From G963667675 sp963667675 (lineage in GTDB: Bacteria; Chloroflexota; Dehalococcoidia; Lucifugimonadales; UBA3495), in the NCBI GenBank assembly GCA_963667675.1, contig OY763929.1, forward strand, positions 1,364,001-1,428,000: 64,000 bases of DNA, read 5' to 3'. Shown here piece by piece: positions 1 to 9,045 of this stretch. The translations under genes and the position numbers were made by a program. The first letter of the stretch is position 1; the number at the start of each line of letters is the position of its first letter. The notes beneath the pieces were generated by a model. That model was given only the letters and a program-made list of their open reading frames with translations. It had not been told where the DNA came from and did no database searches.

Positions 1-1641
1 GTCGCGGCCCTCTGAAATGTCCGGGTTCTCCCCCATGTAGGCGAGCTTGTCCTCCAAGTTCTCCTCATCCGTTGCGGAGACGAACTCCAACTCAGCGGCG
101 CCGCCCACGGAGCGGGCGGTGACCACCAGGCGCCGTCTGCTCGCCGGCTCCGGGCCATCACCGTCAGGCGTCATGCTGTGCAGCGTTTCCTCTCCCACCA
201 GCACCAGCCGTTCGGCTGAGGCGTCGGTCCACCCTGCGTCCTTCCCGAACTTCCGGAGGAAGCCGCTGAGCTTGGGCAGCGTTTCCTGGTCCACGTCGAT
301 GCGCAGCCGCTTGCGCCGGGGGCCGGTCAACTCCAGGAACACCATCATGATGACGGCGACGATGGCCCCGGAGGTCATGCCGTTGCCCAGCAGGATGCCA
401 AGAAAGCCGTCTCCCAGTTGGTCGGCGAATATCCACCCGTTCTGGAATCCCAACCCAATCCAGAAGGCCAGCCCCGCCACCGCCGCCTTGCGGTGGTCAA
501 CCCCGTCCTGGACGACGATTTTCATGCCCTGGACGAATAGCAGCGCAATCAGCACCAGCACGTAGGCCGCGGCCACCGGCATAGGGATGGCGATAAGCAG
601 CGCGGCGAACTTGGGGAAGAAGGCCAGCCCGAAGATGATGGCGCCGATGATGATGCCCACCCTCCGCGCGCCTATTCCGGTCACCTCGGCAAGTGAAATG
701 CTGGTGGAGTACGTGGTGTTCGGCAGGGTGCCTCCCAACCCGGAGAGGAGGTTGCCGGCTCCGTCTGCGTTGAGGGCCCCTTGAACGACCCGGAAGTCGG
801 TGGCCCTTGGGTTGCGGCGTGAGATGCGCTGGATGGCCACGCCGTCGCCGATGGTTTCTATGGCCCCCACCAGCGTCACAACTATAAAGGCAGGCAGCAG
901 CGCCCAGAAGTCTGAGCCGGGCGTCACGTCGATCCCCGGCCAGTCTTGGAACGGCACGCCAAACCAGGCGGCGTCGACGACGGCCTCTATATCGTACAGG
1001 CCGTAGGGAATGCCAACGGCGCATCCTGCGACGATACCGGCGACCGGAGACCACAGCCGCAGGGACGGCGGCGCGCGGAGCACCATGGCCACCACGACGG
1101 CCAAAGTAATCACGGCGGCCAATGGAGCCGCGGCGGTGTCTGTGCCCTCCGGCACGTTGTCCAGGGAGTCGTAAAGTACCGGCGCTACCGTGACCGCAAT
1201 AAGCATTATCACGGTGCCCGTCACAGTCGGAGTGAAGATGCGCCGGAGCAGCGACAGCCTGGCCGCCAGCATGAATTGGAACAAAGAGGAGATAATCACC
1301 AGGCTTGCCAGTGTCGCTGGGCCGGCCAGCTCCAGGGCTGCGACACAGACGGCTATGAAAGCCCCGGACGTGCCCATGATCAGGACGTGCCCGGAGCCGA
1401 TTCGGCCCCATCGCGCCGCCTGTAGCATGGTGATTAGACCGCAGACGGCCATCGCAGCGAATATGGCCCAGGTCAGGTAGCTCTCCGGCGCCTCCGCGAT
1501 GCGGACGACAATTACCACGGTAAGGACGACCGGCGAAATGATGAGCATCGCCGCCTGTGCGCCCGCCCCCAGCGCTATCAGCGGCGGCGGGTTCTCTTCC
1601 GGTTCGTAGCGGACGTGCTCGTTAACTACTGTTGTCGCCAT
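1..1641 (-). CDS. NCS2-type xanthine/uracil permease with C-terminal ATPase-like domain (partial)
   Basis: Reading leftward from the ATG at 1641, the frame stays open to the window edge, so at least 547 residues are coded and the C-terminus is cut off. Residues about 20-435 form a series of hydrophobic helices with motifs of the nucleobase-cation symporter 2 family, including GAIETIGDGVA and GGTLPNTTYSTS, so import of a purine or pyrimidine base is likely. The family normally ends near 430-460 residues. Here about 110 further soluble residues follow (from about 438), and the stretch ERLVLVGEETLHSM resembles the N-box helix of anti-sigma/histidine-kinase ATPases. The permease call is firm. The ATPase-like call for the tail is inference. 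Confidence 0.85.
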   Translation of the reverse strand, partial: MATTVVNEHVRYEPEENPPPLIALGAGAQAAMLIISPVVLTVVIVVRIAEAPESYLTWAIFAAMAVCGLITMLQAARWGRIGSGHVLIMGTSGAFIAVCVAALELAGPATLASLVIISSLFQFMLAARLSLLRRIFTPTVTGTVIMLIAVTVAPVLYDSLDNVPEGTDTAAAPLAAVITLAVVVAMVLRAPPSLRLWSPVAGIVAGCAVGIPYGLYDIEAVVDAAWFGVPFQDWPGIDVTPGSDFWALLPAFIVVTLVGAIETIGDGVAIQRISRRNPRATDFRVVQGALNADGAGNLLSGLGGTLPNTTYSTSISLAEVTGIGARRVGIIIGAIIFGLAFFPKFAALLIAIPMPVAAAYVLVLIALLFVQGMKIVVQDGVDHRKAAVAGLAFWIGLGFQNGWIFADQLGDGFLGILLGNGMTSGAIVAVIMMVFLELTGPRRKRLRIDVDQETLPKLSGFLRKFGKDAGWTDASAERLVLVGEETLHSMTPDGDGPEPASRRRLVVTARSVGGAAELEFVSATDEENLEDKLAYMGENPDISEGRD

Positions 1642-1826
1642 CACCTGTTCCCGTACCTGGCCGGGATGCGTTTCTCAGCGGGCTGCGCGGACAGACCGGA
1701 TGTCGTGTCCCTCGACCTTTTGTGACCATGACGAGCGGCGTCGCAGTGCCGAATCGGGAGACTCCTGGGCAAAGCCGGAGAAAGGGTTTACCGAGATCCG
1801 GGCCCTGTCCTGACCAACCAGTCCGG

Positions 1827-2528
1827 CTACGCCGGAATCAGGATACGTCCGCAACTGGTGCACAGCACCTTCTGCGTCCCTGACCGCACCCGCTGCTGTA
1901 TCTGGGTGGGCTGCGACATACGGCAGGCTTGGCACAATCCCCGTTCCACCTTGGCCACCGCCAGCCCCCGTTTCGCCCGGCGCAGGCCCTCGTAGTGTTG
2001 CACCGCCGAGGCGTCCAGCGCGGCTGCCAGGTCCTGCCGCCTTGCCGACGCGGTCTCCATTTCAGAGTTGCACCGGTCGGCCTCGGCCTGCAACTCCGCC
2101 TCCCGCTCCTTCCACGCCGCCAGGCCGTCCGACAGTTCCTGGGCCAGCGAGTCCAGCCGCTGCTGCGACTCTTCCGCCTGCACCGATAGCTCCAGCAACT
2201 CGGCGTCCTGTTGCTCCAGCGACTGCCTGACGTTCTCTACCTCTTGCTCCAGGCTCTTCAGGTCCCGTGCGTTGGTGACCTCGCCGCCGTATAGCTGCTG
2301 CTCCAGCCGGGTTGAGCGCTCCCGCAGGCTCTCCACCTCCAACTGTCGCACCTTGTGCTCGCCCTGCACTTGGGGCAGCCGCTCCTTTTCTTCCTCTAGA
2401 GCGGTTTCCACCTGTTCCACCTGCGGACCCGAATTCAACTCTTCCTGCACCTTGGCTTGGGCATCCCGCAGGCTGTCCAAGGCCAGGTCGATCTCTTGAA
2501 GCAGGTAAAGTTGTTTAACCGTGGTCAT
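1827..2528 (-). CDS. C4 zinc-ribbon coiled-coil protein (COG1579-like)
   Basis: A 233-residue protein that is mostly a long, highly charged coiled coil (residues about 5-175). It ends in a zinc ribbon with two cysteine pairs, CQAC and CTSC, about 20 residues apart. This is the architecture of the widespread COG1579/DUF164 family, thought to bind nucleic acid; its precise role is not established. The residues RRAKRGLAVAKVERG just before the ribbon are the usual family lead-in. It is transcribed leftward from a good promoter at 2598-2626 and stands apart from the permease downstream. Confidence 0.85.
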   Translation of the reverse strand: MTTVKQLYLLQEIDLALDSLRDAQAKVQEELNSGPQVEQVETALEEEKERLPQVQGEHKVRQLEVESLRERSTRLEQQLYGGEVTNARDLKSLEQEVENVRQSLEQQDAELLELSVQAEESQQRLDSLAQELSDGLAAWKEREAELQAEADRCNSEMETASARRQDLAAALDASAVQHYEGLRRAKRGLAVAKVERGLCQACRMSQPTQIQQRVRSGTQKVLCTSCGRILIPA

Positions 2529-2856
2529 GGATATGCGCTCGCAACTCCCGGTCAGGGCCTGGGCTTCATTTTCAGCCTGTCCCGCGGCCCGGCCTTGATT
2601 CTAGAAAGATGCCATCGTCTTGTCAAACGCAGCCCAATCCACTGACATCCGCCCATTGCCAAGCGGGGAGCCATCCCGCTACCATGACAACAGGCCCGCC
2701 ACACCTGCTTCCGGATCCAACGCCTAGTCCGCCGGGGATGTCCCAGGTGGGAGGAAATGGGAGAGAATGATAGGGGATCTAAAATTTTCGGCCATCCCTC
2801 TCACCGCGCCCAGCCCCCCGGGGCGGCCGGTGGTATGACCGTCTAGGGAGCCTTTC
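2529..2856. other. Divergent intergenic region
   Basis: This 328-base stretch lies between the leftward zinc-ribbon gene and rightward sbcD. It holds the leftward promoter at 2598-2626. A GGGAG ribosome site (2846-2850) precedes the TTG start of sbcD. No open frame with recognisable content and no stable long hairpin was seen in the rest. Confidence 0.6.
2598..2626 (-). promoter_or_regulatory. Promoter TTGACA-N17-TAGAAT
   Basis: On the minus strand TTGACA (2626-2621) is separated by 17 bases from TAGAAT (2603-2598), about 70 bases upstream of the zinc-ribbon protein start. The -35 is perfect, the -10 has one mismatch to consensus, and the spacing is ideal for a housekeeping sigma factor. Confidence 0.65.
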
Positions 2857-4092
2857 TTGCGCATACTCCACTTCTCCGACCTGCACATCGGAGTCGAAAA
2901 CTACGGGCGCACCGACCCGGCGACCGGCCTGTCCACCCGCCTGGGTGACTTCCTGGCCTCCCTCGACCAGGTGGTCGAATATGCCCTGGCCGAGAACGTA
3001 GACCTGGTCCTTCTCGCTGGCGACGCCTACAAGGGCCGGGACCCCTCGCAGACCCAGCAGCGGGAGTTCGCCAAGCGTCTGGCCCGCCTGTCCGAGGCCA
3101 ACATCCCGTCCTTCCTGTTGGTGGGCAACCACGACCTGCCCAACGCCGTTGGCCGCGCCACCGCCGTCGAGATATTTGACACACTGAGGGTGCCCAACGT
3201 CCACGTCGGCTCATCTTTGCAGAACTACACCGTCGCCACCCGCTCCGGGCCGTTGCAGATACTGGCCGTCCCCTGGCCACGCCGCAGTACGCTGTTGAGC
3301 CGGGAGGATACCCGCGGCAAGTCCATCGACGAAGTGCGCGAGGAAGTGGAACGGCGGATGACGGAAGCGATATACCGTCGGGCGCGAGAGTTGGACCCCC
3401 AGACCCCCGCCGTCATCGCCGCCCATCTGACCGTCAACGGTGCTACCGTTGGAACCGAGCGTTCCATGATGCTCGGCCAGGACCACGTGTTGATGGCCGG
3501 AGACCTGCAACAGCCCCAGGTGGACTACGTTGCCCTGGGCCACATCCACAAACACCAGGTTCTGCGCACAGAGGCCCCCATGATGGCCTACTCCGGCAGC
3601 CTGCAGCGGGTGGACTTCAGCGAGGAAGGCGACGAGAAAGGCTTTTGCGTCGTCGACCTGGACCCTGCCGCACCCCGGGGCCGCCGCTTGTCAGGGTTCG
3701 AGTTTCATACACTGGAAGCCCGCCCCTTCGTCACCGTCGAGACAACCTTGATTTCCGGCGACCCCGATCCCACCCGGTCCATACTGCGGGCCATCGCCCG
3801 GAAGGACGTCACCGACGCCGTGGTGCGGGTGCGAGCAACTTTGCCCCCGGACTTGTCGCCCCATATCCGTGAGGCCGACCTTCGCGAGGCGTTGGCCCCT
3901 GCCCACTACGTCGCCTCCATCAACCTGGAATCTTCCGAGGAGACCCGCCGCACCCGCCTGGCAGCCGGCGAAGCCGAAGGCCTGCAACCCATGCAGGCCC
4001 TCCGCCTGTACCTGGAAAACAGGGACATCGACGAGAACCGCCGGGAGCGCATGCTCCAGTTGGCCCAGGAGATCGTCGAGGATGAGGACTAG
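2857..4092 (+). CDS. sbcD: SbcD-like DNA repair metallophosphoesterase
   Basis: A 411-residue calcineurin-like phosphoesterase. The metal-binding motifs appear in order: SDLHIG at residues 7-12, AGDAYKG, VGNHDLP, a His in IAAHLTV and GHIHKHQ. This is the Mre11/SbcD nuclease pattern; with SbcC it would process DNA ends and hairpins. The TTG start at 2857 is supported by the preceding GGGAG and by the family-typical beginning MRILHFSDLHIG. No SbcC-like ATPase lies nearby, which is unusual because the two are commonly adjacent. The following gene is an unrelated dehydrogenase. Confidence 0.88.
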   Translation: MRILHFSDLHIGVENYGRTDPATGLSTRLGDFLASLDQVVEYALAENVDLVLLAGDAYKGRDPSQTQQREFAKRLARLSEANIPSFLLVGNHDLPNAVGRATAVEIFDTLRVPNVHVGSSLQNYTVATRSGPLQILAVPWPRRSTLLSREDTRGKSIDEVREEVERRMTEAIYRRARELDPQTPAVIAAHLTVNGATVGTERSMMLGQDHVLMAGDLQQPQVDYVALGHIHKHQVLRTEAPMMAYSGSLQRVDFSEEGDEKGFCVVDLDPAAPRGRRLSGFEFHTLEARPFVTVETTLISGDPDPTRSILRAIARKDVTDAVVRVRATLPPDLSPHIREADLREALAPAHYVASINLESSEETRRTRLAAGEAEGLQPMQALRLYLENRDIDENRRERMLQLAQEIVEDED

Positions 4093-4215
4093 GCCCGGCT
4101 GCCCATCATATCCGCGGCTTGACCCCCCTTGCACCAGGCGATACCCTGTCGGTGCTCCGCCCCGCAACATGAGACAGCCGTCCCCTGCGACTTTAGACGG
4201 AGCCAGAGGATGACA

Positions 4216-5307
4216 ATGAAAGCAGCAGTGCTGTACGAGCCACAGCAACCGCTCCAAGTTGAAGAGTTGACGTTAGAAGGCCCCCGACGGCGGGAGGTGC
4301 TGGTGAAAGTCGCCGCCAGCGGAGTCTGTCACAGCGACCTGCACTACATCCACGGCATCAAAGAATTTCCATTGCCCGTGGTCTTGGGCCATGAAGGGTC
4401 TGGCATTGTCGAAGAAGTCGGCCCCGACGTCACCTACGCCAAACCGGGCGACCACGTGGTCATGTCCTTCATCCCCAATTGCGGCCGGTGCTCCCACTGC
4501 ATCGCAGGACGGCAGCACCTGTGTGCAGACACCTACAAGCTGATTGGCACCCTGATGGACGGCACCCGGCGAATGCGCAATGACAGCCAGGAAATCAACC
4601 ACTTTATGGGAGTGTCGTCATTCGGCGAATACTCCATCGTGCCCGAGGACAGCCTGGTGCTGGTGCGAGAGGACGCACCCTTGGACAAGCTGGCCTTGAT
4701 TGGCTGTGGCGTCCCCACGGGAGTCGGGGCCGTCATCCACACTGCCCAGGTCAAGCCGGGCAGCCGGGTGGTGGTAATTGGCGTCGGCGGCGTGGGCCTG
4801 AACGTGGTCCAAGGCTCGGTCCTGGCGGGGGCAGAGTCAATCATCGCCGTGGACATCAGGGACCACAAGCTTCAACATGCGGTGGAGTTCGGCGCGACGC
4901 ACCTGATCAACGCCGCCAGGGATGACGTCACCGAACAAGTCAGGGACATCACCAAGGGGGAGATGGCCGACTATGCCTTTGAGGTGATTGGCACCGTTGA
5001 CACCATGAAGCAGGCGCTGGGCACAACCCGCCCCGGCGGGACGACGGTGCTGGTAGGCGCTCCCCCCGACGACGCCCAGCTAACCATCGACCCCAACTTC
5101 ATGCAGGAGGGCCGGAGCCTGGTGGGCTGCGCTTACGGGTCCTGCTATCCCCGGGCCGACATGCCCATGTTGATTGACCTCTACATGGCGGGCAAGCTGA
5201 AACTCGACCAACTCATCTCCCGCACCTTCTCGCTGGACGACATCAACACCGCCTTTGACCTCCTGGATAAGGGCGAAGTGGCCAGGAGCATCATCAAGTA
5301 CGATTAG
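4216..5307 (+). CDS. Zinc-dependent alcohol dehydrogenase (MDR family)
   Basis: A 363-residue medium-chain dehydrogenase. The catalytic zinc site shows GVCHSD and GHEGSG. The structural zinc loop has four cysteines in CGRCSHC and QHLC. The NAD(P) site is GVGGVGLNVV. Overall it resembles class III/NDMA-dependent alcohol dehydrogenases and would oxidise an alcohol or aldehyde adduct; the substrate cannot be read from sequence. ATG occurs at both 4210 and 4216. The later one is chosen because AGAGG (4205-4209) then sits six bases upstream and the protein begins MKAAVLYEP, as in the family. It converges with panC, only 30 bases away. Confidence 0.9.
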   Translation: MKAAVLYEPQQPLQVEELTLEGPRRREVLVKVAASGVCHSDLHYIHGIKEFPLPVVLGHEGSGIVEEVGPDVTYAKPGDHVVMSFIPNCGRCSHCIAGRQHLCADTYKLIGTLMDGTRRMRNDSQEINHFMGVSSFGEYSIVPEDSLVLVREDAPLDKLALIGCGVPTGVGAVIHTAQVKPGSRVVVIGVGGVGLNVVQGSVLAGAESIIAVDIRDHKLQHAVEFGATHLINAARDDVTEQVRDITKGEMADYAFEVIGTVDTMKQALGTTRPGGTTVLVGAPPDDAQLTIDPNFMQEGRSLVGCAYGSCYPRADMPMLIDLYMAGKLKLDQLISRTFSLDDINTAFDLLDKGEVARSIIKYD

Positions 5308-5337
5308 CCCCTGTGCGCGGCCTTCCTGAAAAGCCCG

Positions 5338-6177
5338 TTATTCCAGGATGATGTTGTCGATGAGCCGCACCTGGCCCATGCGTACGGCCGTCGACACCAT
5401 GGTCCGGCCGGTGACTGTCTCCAACTCCTCCAGCGAGTCGGCGTCTGCGACGCTGACATAGTCGATGCCGGTCACCAACGGCTCCCGCTCCAGCATCTGC
5501 CTCACCTCAGAACGCAGCTGATCCCCGTCCCGCTCGCCGCACCGCCACAGCGTGTCCGCGCATGTCAGGGCTCTAAAGACCACCGGCGCAGCCCGTCGCT
5601 GCTGAGGGTCTAAGTATGCGTTGCGGCTGCTGCACGCCAGCCCGTCGTCCTCCCTCACCGTGGGGACCACCACCAATTCTACGTCCATGTCCAGGTCCAG
5701 AACCAACCTCCGGACCACCGCCGTCTGCTGACCGTCCTTCTGCCCGAAGTACGCTCGGTCCGGCCGGGTGAGGTTCAAGAGCTTGGCCACCACCGTAGCC
5801 ACTCCCTTGAAGTGGCCGGGCCGGTGAGCGCCTTCGAGCTTCTCTGAAAGTCCCTCTACGTTGACCCAGGTGTCGAACCCTGGCGGGTATACCTCCTCCG
5901 CCACCGGGGGAACGAAAACCAAGCCGGCCCCTTCCATCTCGAGCAACTCCAGGTCTCGCTCCAGGTCGCGGGGGTATTGCTCCAGGTCCTCACCTTCCCC
6001 GAACTGGGTTGGATTGATGAATATGCTGACCGCCAGTGTCCTGTTCTCTTCCCTGGCCCGCCGCACCAAAGCCAAGTGACCCTGGTGCAGCGCTCCCATC
6101 GTCGGCACCAGGCCCAATGGCCGCCTAGCTTCCCGGCAGGCGCGAGCAATGTCCGGCCCCGTTTCAAAGATCTTCAC
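5338..6177 (-). CDS. panC: Pantothenate synthetase (pantoate-beta-alanine ligase)
   Basis: A 279-residue enzyme joining pantoate and beta-alanine with ATP to make pantothenate, in the cytoplasm. Typical elements are the beginning MKIFETGPDI, PTMGALHQGHLALVRRA with the nucleotide-binding HxGH, FINPTQFGEGEDLEQYPR, and YFGQKDGQQ. Length is normal for the family. The start overlaps the end of panB by four bases (ATGA type), so the two are translationally coupled. It is the last gene of the leftward cluster P1 peptidase-DUF2520-panB-panC. Confidence 0.96.
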   Translation of the reverse strand: MKIFETGPDIARACREARRPLGLVPTMGALHQGHLALVRRAREENRTLAVSIFINPTQFGEGEDLEQYPRDLERDLELLEMEGAGLVFVPPVAEEVYPPGFDTWVNVEGLSEKLEGAHRPGHFKGVATVVAKLLNLTRPDRAYFGQKDGQQTAVVRRLVLDLDMDVELVVVPTVREDDGLACSSRNAYLDPQQRRAAPVVFRALTCADTLWRCGERDGDQLRSEVRQMLEREPLVTGIDYVSVADADSLEELETVTGRTMVSTAVRMGQVRLIDNIILE

Positions 6178-7028
6178 TGGACCGGCGTACCCTGGATATA
6201 GCTCAACTCTTCCAGGATGGCTTGGTCCATGGGAAAGCTGTGCTCCTCGGCCGGGAACACGCCCTCCTTGACCTCCCTCGCATACCGGCCTAGCGCGTCC
6301 TCTATCGTCTCCGCTAGATGTGCGTACCGCTTGGTGTGCTTGGGCACGAAGTCGCTGTACAGCCCCAACATGTCGTGCAGCACTTGCACCTGCCCGTCGC
6401 AGCCGCTGCCCGCCCCGATCCCTATCGTCGGAATCGTCAGCCGTTCCGAAATCAACCGCGCGAGCGGCGTGGGCACCAGTTCCAGCACTAAGGAGAAGGC
6501 CCCCGCTTGTTCGATGGCCTGGGCGTCCTTCAGCAACTGCGCCGCCCCCGCCTGTGTTTGCCCTTGGACGCGATAACCCCCCAGGGCGTTCACCGATTGC
6601 GGCGTCAGCCCGATATGTCCCATGACGGGTATGCCTGCGTCCACGATACGGGCGGCGACCTCCGCTACTTTCTCGCCGCCTTCCAGCTTTACCGCTTGGG
6701 CCCCTCCCTCCTGCACCAAACGGCCGGCGTTGGCCAGCGCCTGGGTCGAGTCCAGGTGATAGGACATGAACGGCAGGTCGGCCGTCACCAAGGTCCGTTC
6801 CGATCCCCGGACCACCGCCCTCGTGTGGTGCACCATGTCCTCCATGGTCACCGGTATCGTGGAGTCATATCCCAGCACCACCATGCCCAGGCTGTCCCCC
6901 ACCAGGAGGACGGGAATGCCGGCCCGGTCTGCCAGCCGCGCCGACGTGTAATCGTAAGCGGTGATTACGGGTATCTTCTGCCCCTTCCTCTTCATCTTCG
7001 CAATGTCGCGCACGGTTACCCTGGGCAT
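6174..7028 (-). CDS. panB: Ketopantoate hydroxymethyltransferase
   Basis: A 284-residue enzyme that converts 3-methyl-2-oxobutanoate and methylene-tetrahydrofolate to ketopantoate, the first step of pantothenate synthesis. Motifs include ITAYDYTSARLADRAG, VGDSLGMVVLGYDST, the metal-binding Asp/Glu positions, and IGIGAGSGCDGQVQVLHDMLGL. An upstream in-frame start at 7106 exists. The ATG at 7028 is preferred because GGAGGGAG lies just before it and the protein then begins MPRVTVRDIAKMK. It follows the DUF2520 gene by 34 bases and overlaps panC by four. Confidence 0.96.
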   Translation of the reverse strand: MPRVTVRDIAKMKRKGQKIPVITAYDYTSARLADRAGIPVLLVGDSLGMVVLGYDSTIPVTMEDMVHHTRAVVRGSERTLVTADLPFMSYHLDSTQALANAGRLVQEGGAQAVKLEGGEKVAEVAARIVDAGIPVMGHIGLTPQSVNALGGYRVQGQTQAGAAQLLKDAQAIEQAGAFSLVLELVPTPLARLISERLTIPTIGIGAGSGCDGQVQVLHDMLGLYSDFVPKHTKRYAHLAETIEDALGRYAREVKEGVFPAEEHSFPMDQAILEELSYIQGTPVQ

Positions 7029-7062
7029 GTCCGCTCCCTCCTCTATGCGTACCGGCGATGTA

Positions 7063-7986
7063 TTAAACGGGATGTCTTTCCCTAGTCGGGACTGTTGCAA
7101 CGCCATCGGCGTATCGATCGAACAACTCTTTCATGTCGGCTACCTGATCCTGTCCGACGCCTCTGTCCGCCGCCAGGGGCAGCGAGGCTGCGGCCAGCGC
7201 GGCGTATACCGGCGCCAGTTCCGGCAACCGGGAATTCAACGCCTCCAAGTGGGTTTTGATGGTGCTGACGTCCCCTCGGACCACCGGCCCGGTGGCCGCT
7301 GCCGTCGTTCCCTGCGCTGCGATGGCCTCCAGCGTTGATCGGCACAGGGGATACAACGACTGCATCGCCTCCCGCTCAGTAAATCCCATGGCCCGCCACA
7401 CCTCTACCGCAGCGTGCAACAGGGCCGCCACGTGGCCGCAGGCAAGAATCGCCGAGGCGTGGTACAGGGGCCGGTCGCCGTCCGCAATGGCAACCGGATG
7501 GCCTCCAATTCGGCTCGCCATGTCCCACAGAAAGTCACCAAGCCATCCCTGCCCAGACACGGCTACGGTAACTTCCTGGAACCGCCGCTCCGCCTCCTCT
7601 GCTGAAGCGACGCCCCCCAAAGTCTGGAATGGATGAAATGCGCCCGCGACCGCTCCCTGCTCCGTCGCCGACTCCAATAAGTCGGTGGACGCCGCGCCGC
7701 AGCAATGCGCTACTCCCTGCCCGGGCTTCCACGCTACCGACCCGGCAACTTCCCTTATCGCTTCGTCCGGTGTGGTGATGAAGGCCAGGTCTACGGAGTC
7801 GCTCAATTCCTGCGCGCTGCTCGCCACGCGGCAACCGGGAATTCGGGCGGCCAACGCCTCCGCTGATCTCTTGCTCCGGCTGTAGGCCGCGACCACCCGG
7901 TAGCCCTTGGCCGCTATGGCCCACGCCAAGCCCTTGCCCAGCACCCCGGCGCCTATGAAGCCGATGGTGGGGTCTCGACTATCCAC
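7063..7986 (-). CDS. Rossmann-fold DUF2520 reductase-like protein; candidate ketopantoate reductase
   Basis: A 307-residue protein with an N-terminal NAD(P)-binding Rossmann fold (GFIGAGVLGKGLAWAI, residues 9-24), the segment FITTPDEAIREVAG, AHCCGAAS, and a helical C-terminal DUF2520-type domain containing FHPFQTLGG and ADGDRPLYHASAILACGHVAALL. Proteins of this kind look like PanE/ApbA and proline-dimer dehydrogenases but have no settled function. Its position between a peptidase and panB-panC, overlapping the former by eight bases, suggests it may reduce ketopantoate to pantoate. A separate PanE-like protein at 41010 is the competing candidate. Confidence 0.8.
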   Translation of the reverse strand: MDSRDPTIGFIGAGVLGKGLAWAIAAKGYRVVAAYSRSKRSAEALAARIPGCRVASSAQELSDSVDLAFITTPDEAIREVAGSVAWKPGQGVAHCCGAASTDLLESATEQGAVAGAFHPFQTLGGVASAEEAERRFQEVTVAVSGQGWLGDFLWDMASRIGGHPVAIADGDRPLYHASAILACGHVAALLHAAVEVWRAMGFTEREAMQSLYPLCRSTLEAIAAQGTTAAATGPVVRGDVSTIKTHLEALNSRLPELAPVYAALAAASLPLAADRGVGQDQVADMKELFDRYADGVATVPTRERHPV

Positions 7987-8953
7987 GGTTCAACTCCGAA
8001 ATTGCCGGGTAGTCCCCCAGTCCCGAGGGCGTCTGCACCGCCCGCAGCACCGCCTGCGCGGTGACTTCCACCGCCGCCGCCCCCAGCCGGGACACATCCA
8101 CCTGTTCCGCAAACCGGCCGGTGGCAAGGGCAAACATCGTGTCCCCGTCGTACATCGTGTGGCAGGGGCGGATGGTCAGGGCCAGGCCGTCGTGGCTGGC
8201 CATGGCCAGGTAGTTGGCTTCCTCCCGGGTCAGCGGGGCGTCGGTCGCTACCACGCCAATCGTCGTGTTGGTCATGGGCAAGCCTGGGCGCGATGTCTCA
8301 CCGGCCAGCATCAACTCCACCGGGTCATCGAAGCCTGAACCGTCCGGGCGTCGAGGACCCGCAATCAACTTGCCCGACCGGTGGTCGTAGATCCCCCCGT
8401 AAGCGTTCACCGCCACCGCCGCCGCCACCGTCGGGCCGTCGGGCAACGTCACGCTCGCCGTCCCGAAACCCGACTTGATTGCTGCCTCTTGCCCCCTGGT
8501 CTTGGCCACCGTGGCGCCGGTGCCCGCGCCCACGCTACCTTCCTCCAGGGGACCGCTGCCGGCCGCTTTGCAGGCAGCCATCCCCTGCGCCGGGCCGGGC
8601 CGCACCCGTGGGTTGATTACGTTCAGGTCGAACAGGATAGCCGCCGGCACGATGGGCACCACCGCCGGGCCTGCGTCGAATCCGATGCCCTGTTCCGAAA
8701 GGTAGTTGACCACCCCAGCAGCCGCTTCCAAGCCAAAGGCGCTGCCCCCACTGAGCAGCACCCCGTGCACCCGGTCCACCCGGTGCATCGGCCGCAGCAG
8801 GTCGGTCTCGCGAGTGCCCGGAGAGCCGCCCCGCACGTCCACGCCCCCCACGGCCCCGTCGCGGCAGATGAACACCGTGCATCCGGTGCCGTGGGCCATG
8901 TCGGTGTAGTGCCCGCCCTCCAGTCCGGCCACCGCTGTTATCGCCCGGTTCAC
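7979..8953 (-). CDS. P1 family (S58/DmpA-like) aminopeptidase
   Basis: A 324-residue Ntn-type hydrolase of the P1/DmpA family. Family motifs are LLSGGSAFGLEAAAGV (residues 67-82), VGAGTGATV (141-149) and NTTIGVVATDAPL (229-241); in the family the protein self-cleaves before a Ser or Thr just ahead of the last motif, here a Thr of NTT. Characterised members release N-terminal residues from D- or beta-amino acid peptides and amides, including beta-alanyl peptides. The gene starts with GTG at 8953 and overlaps the DUF2520 gene, heading an operon with panB and panC. No signal peptide is visible, so it is probably cytoplasmic. Confidence 0.9.
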   Translation of the reverse strand: MNRAITAVAGLEGGHYTDMAHGTGCTVFICRDGAVGGVDVRGGSPGTRETDLLRPMHRVDRVHGVLLSGGSAFGLEAAAGVVNYLSEQGIGFDAGPAVVPIVPAAILFDLNVINPRVRPGPAQGMAACKAAGSGPLEEGSVGAGTGATVAKTRGQEAAIKSGFGTASVTLPDGPTVAAAVAVNAYGGIYDHRSGKLIAGPRRPDGSGFDDPVELMLAGETSRPGLPMTNTTIGVVATDAPLTREEANYLAMASHDGLALTIRPCHTMYDGDTMFALATGRFAEQVDVSRLGAAAVEVTAQAVLRAVQTPSGLGDYPAISELNRG

Positions 8954-9010
8954 GCGGCCCGCCTTCCAGGGCGCCTGACCCGCTTGGACCCGACAACCAG
9001 CTTGTCCCAG

Positions 9011-9045
9011 GCAAAAGGAAAGCCCCGACGCGTCGGGGCGTTTTC
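9011..9045 (-). terminator. Intrinsic terminator-like hairpin in the leader
   Basis: The palindrome CCCCGACGCGTCGGGG at 9023-9038 forms a strong hairpin. Leftward it is followed by CTTTCCTTTT and preceded by GAAAACG, matching a bidirectional intrinsic terminator. It lies inside the 5' leader of the P1-pan operon, not at a gene end; it could also stop read-through from the Gfo gene upstream. Confidence 0.6.

Noticed and set aside
497..1411. 304-codon minus-strand frame
   Set aside because: It lies in another frame of the permease gene and is Arg/His/Pro-rich without any family motif; the permease frame shows clear transporter motifs.
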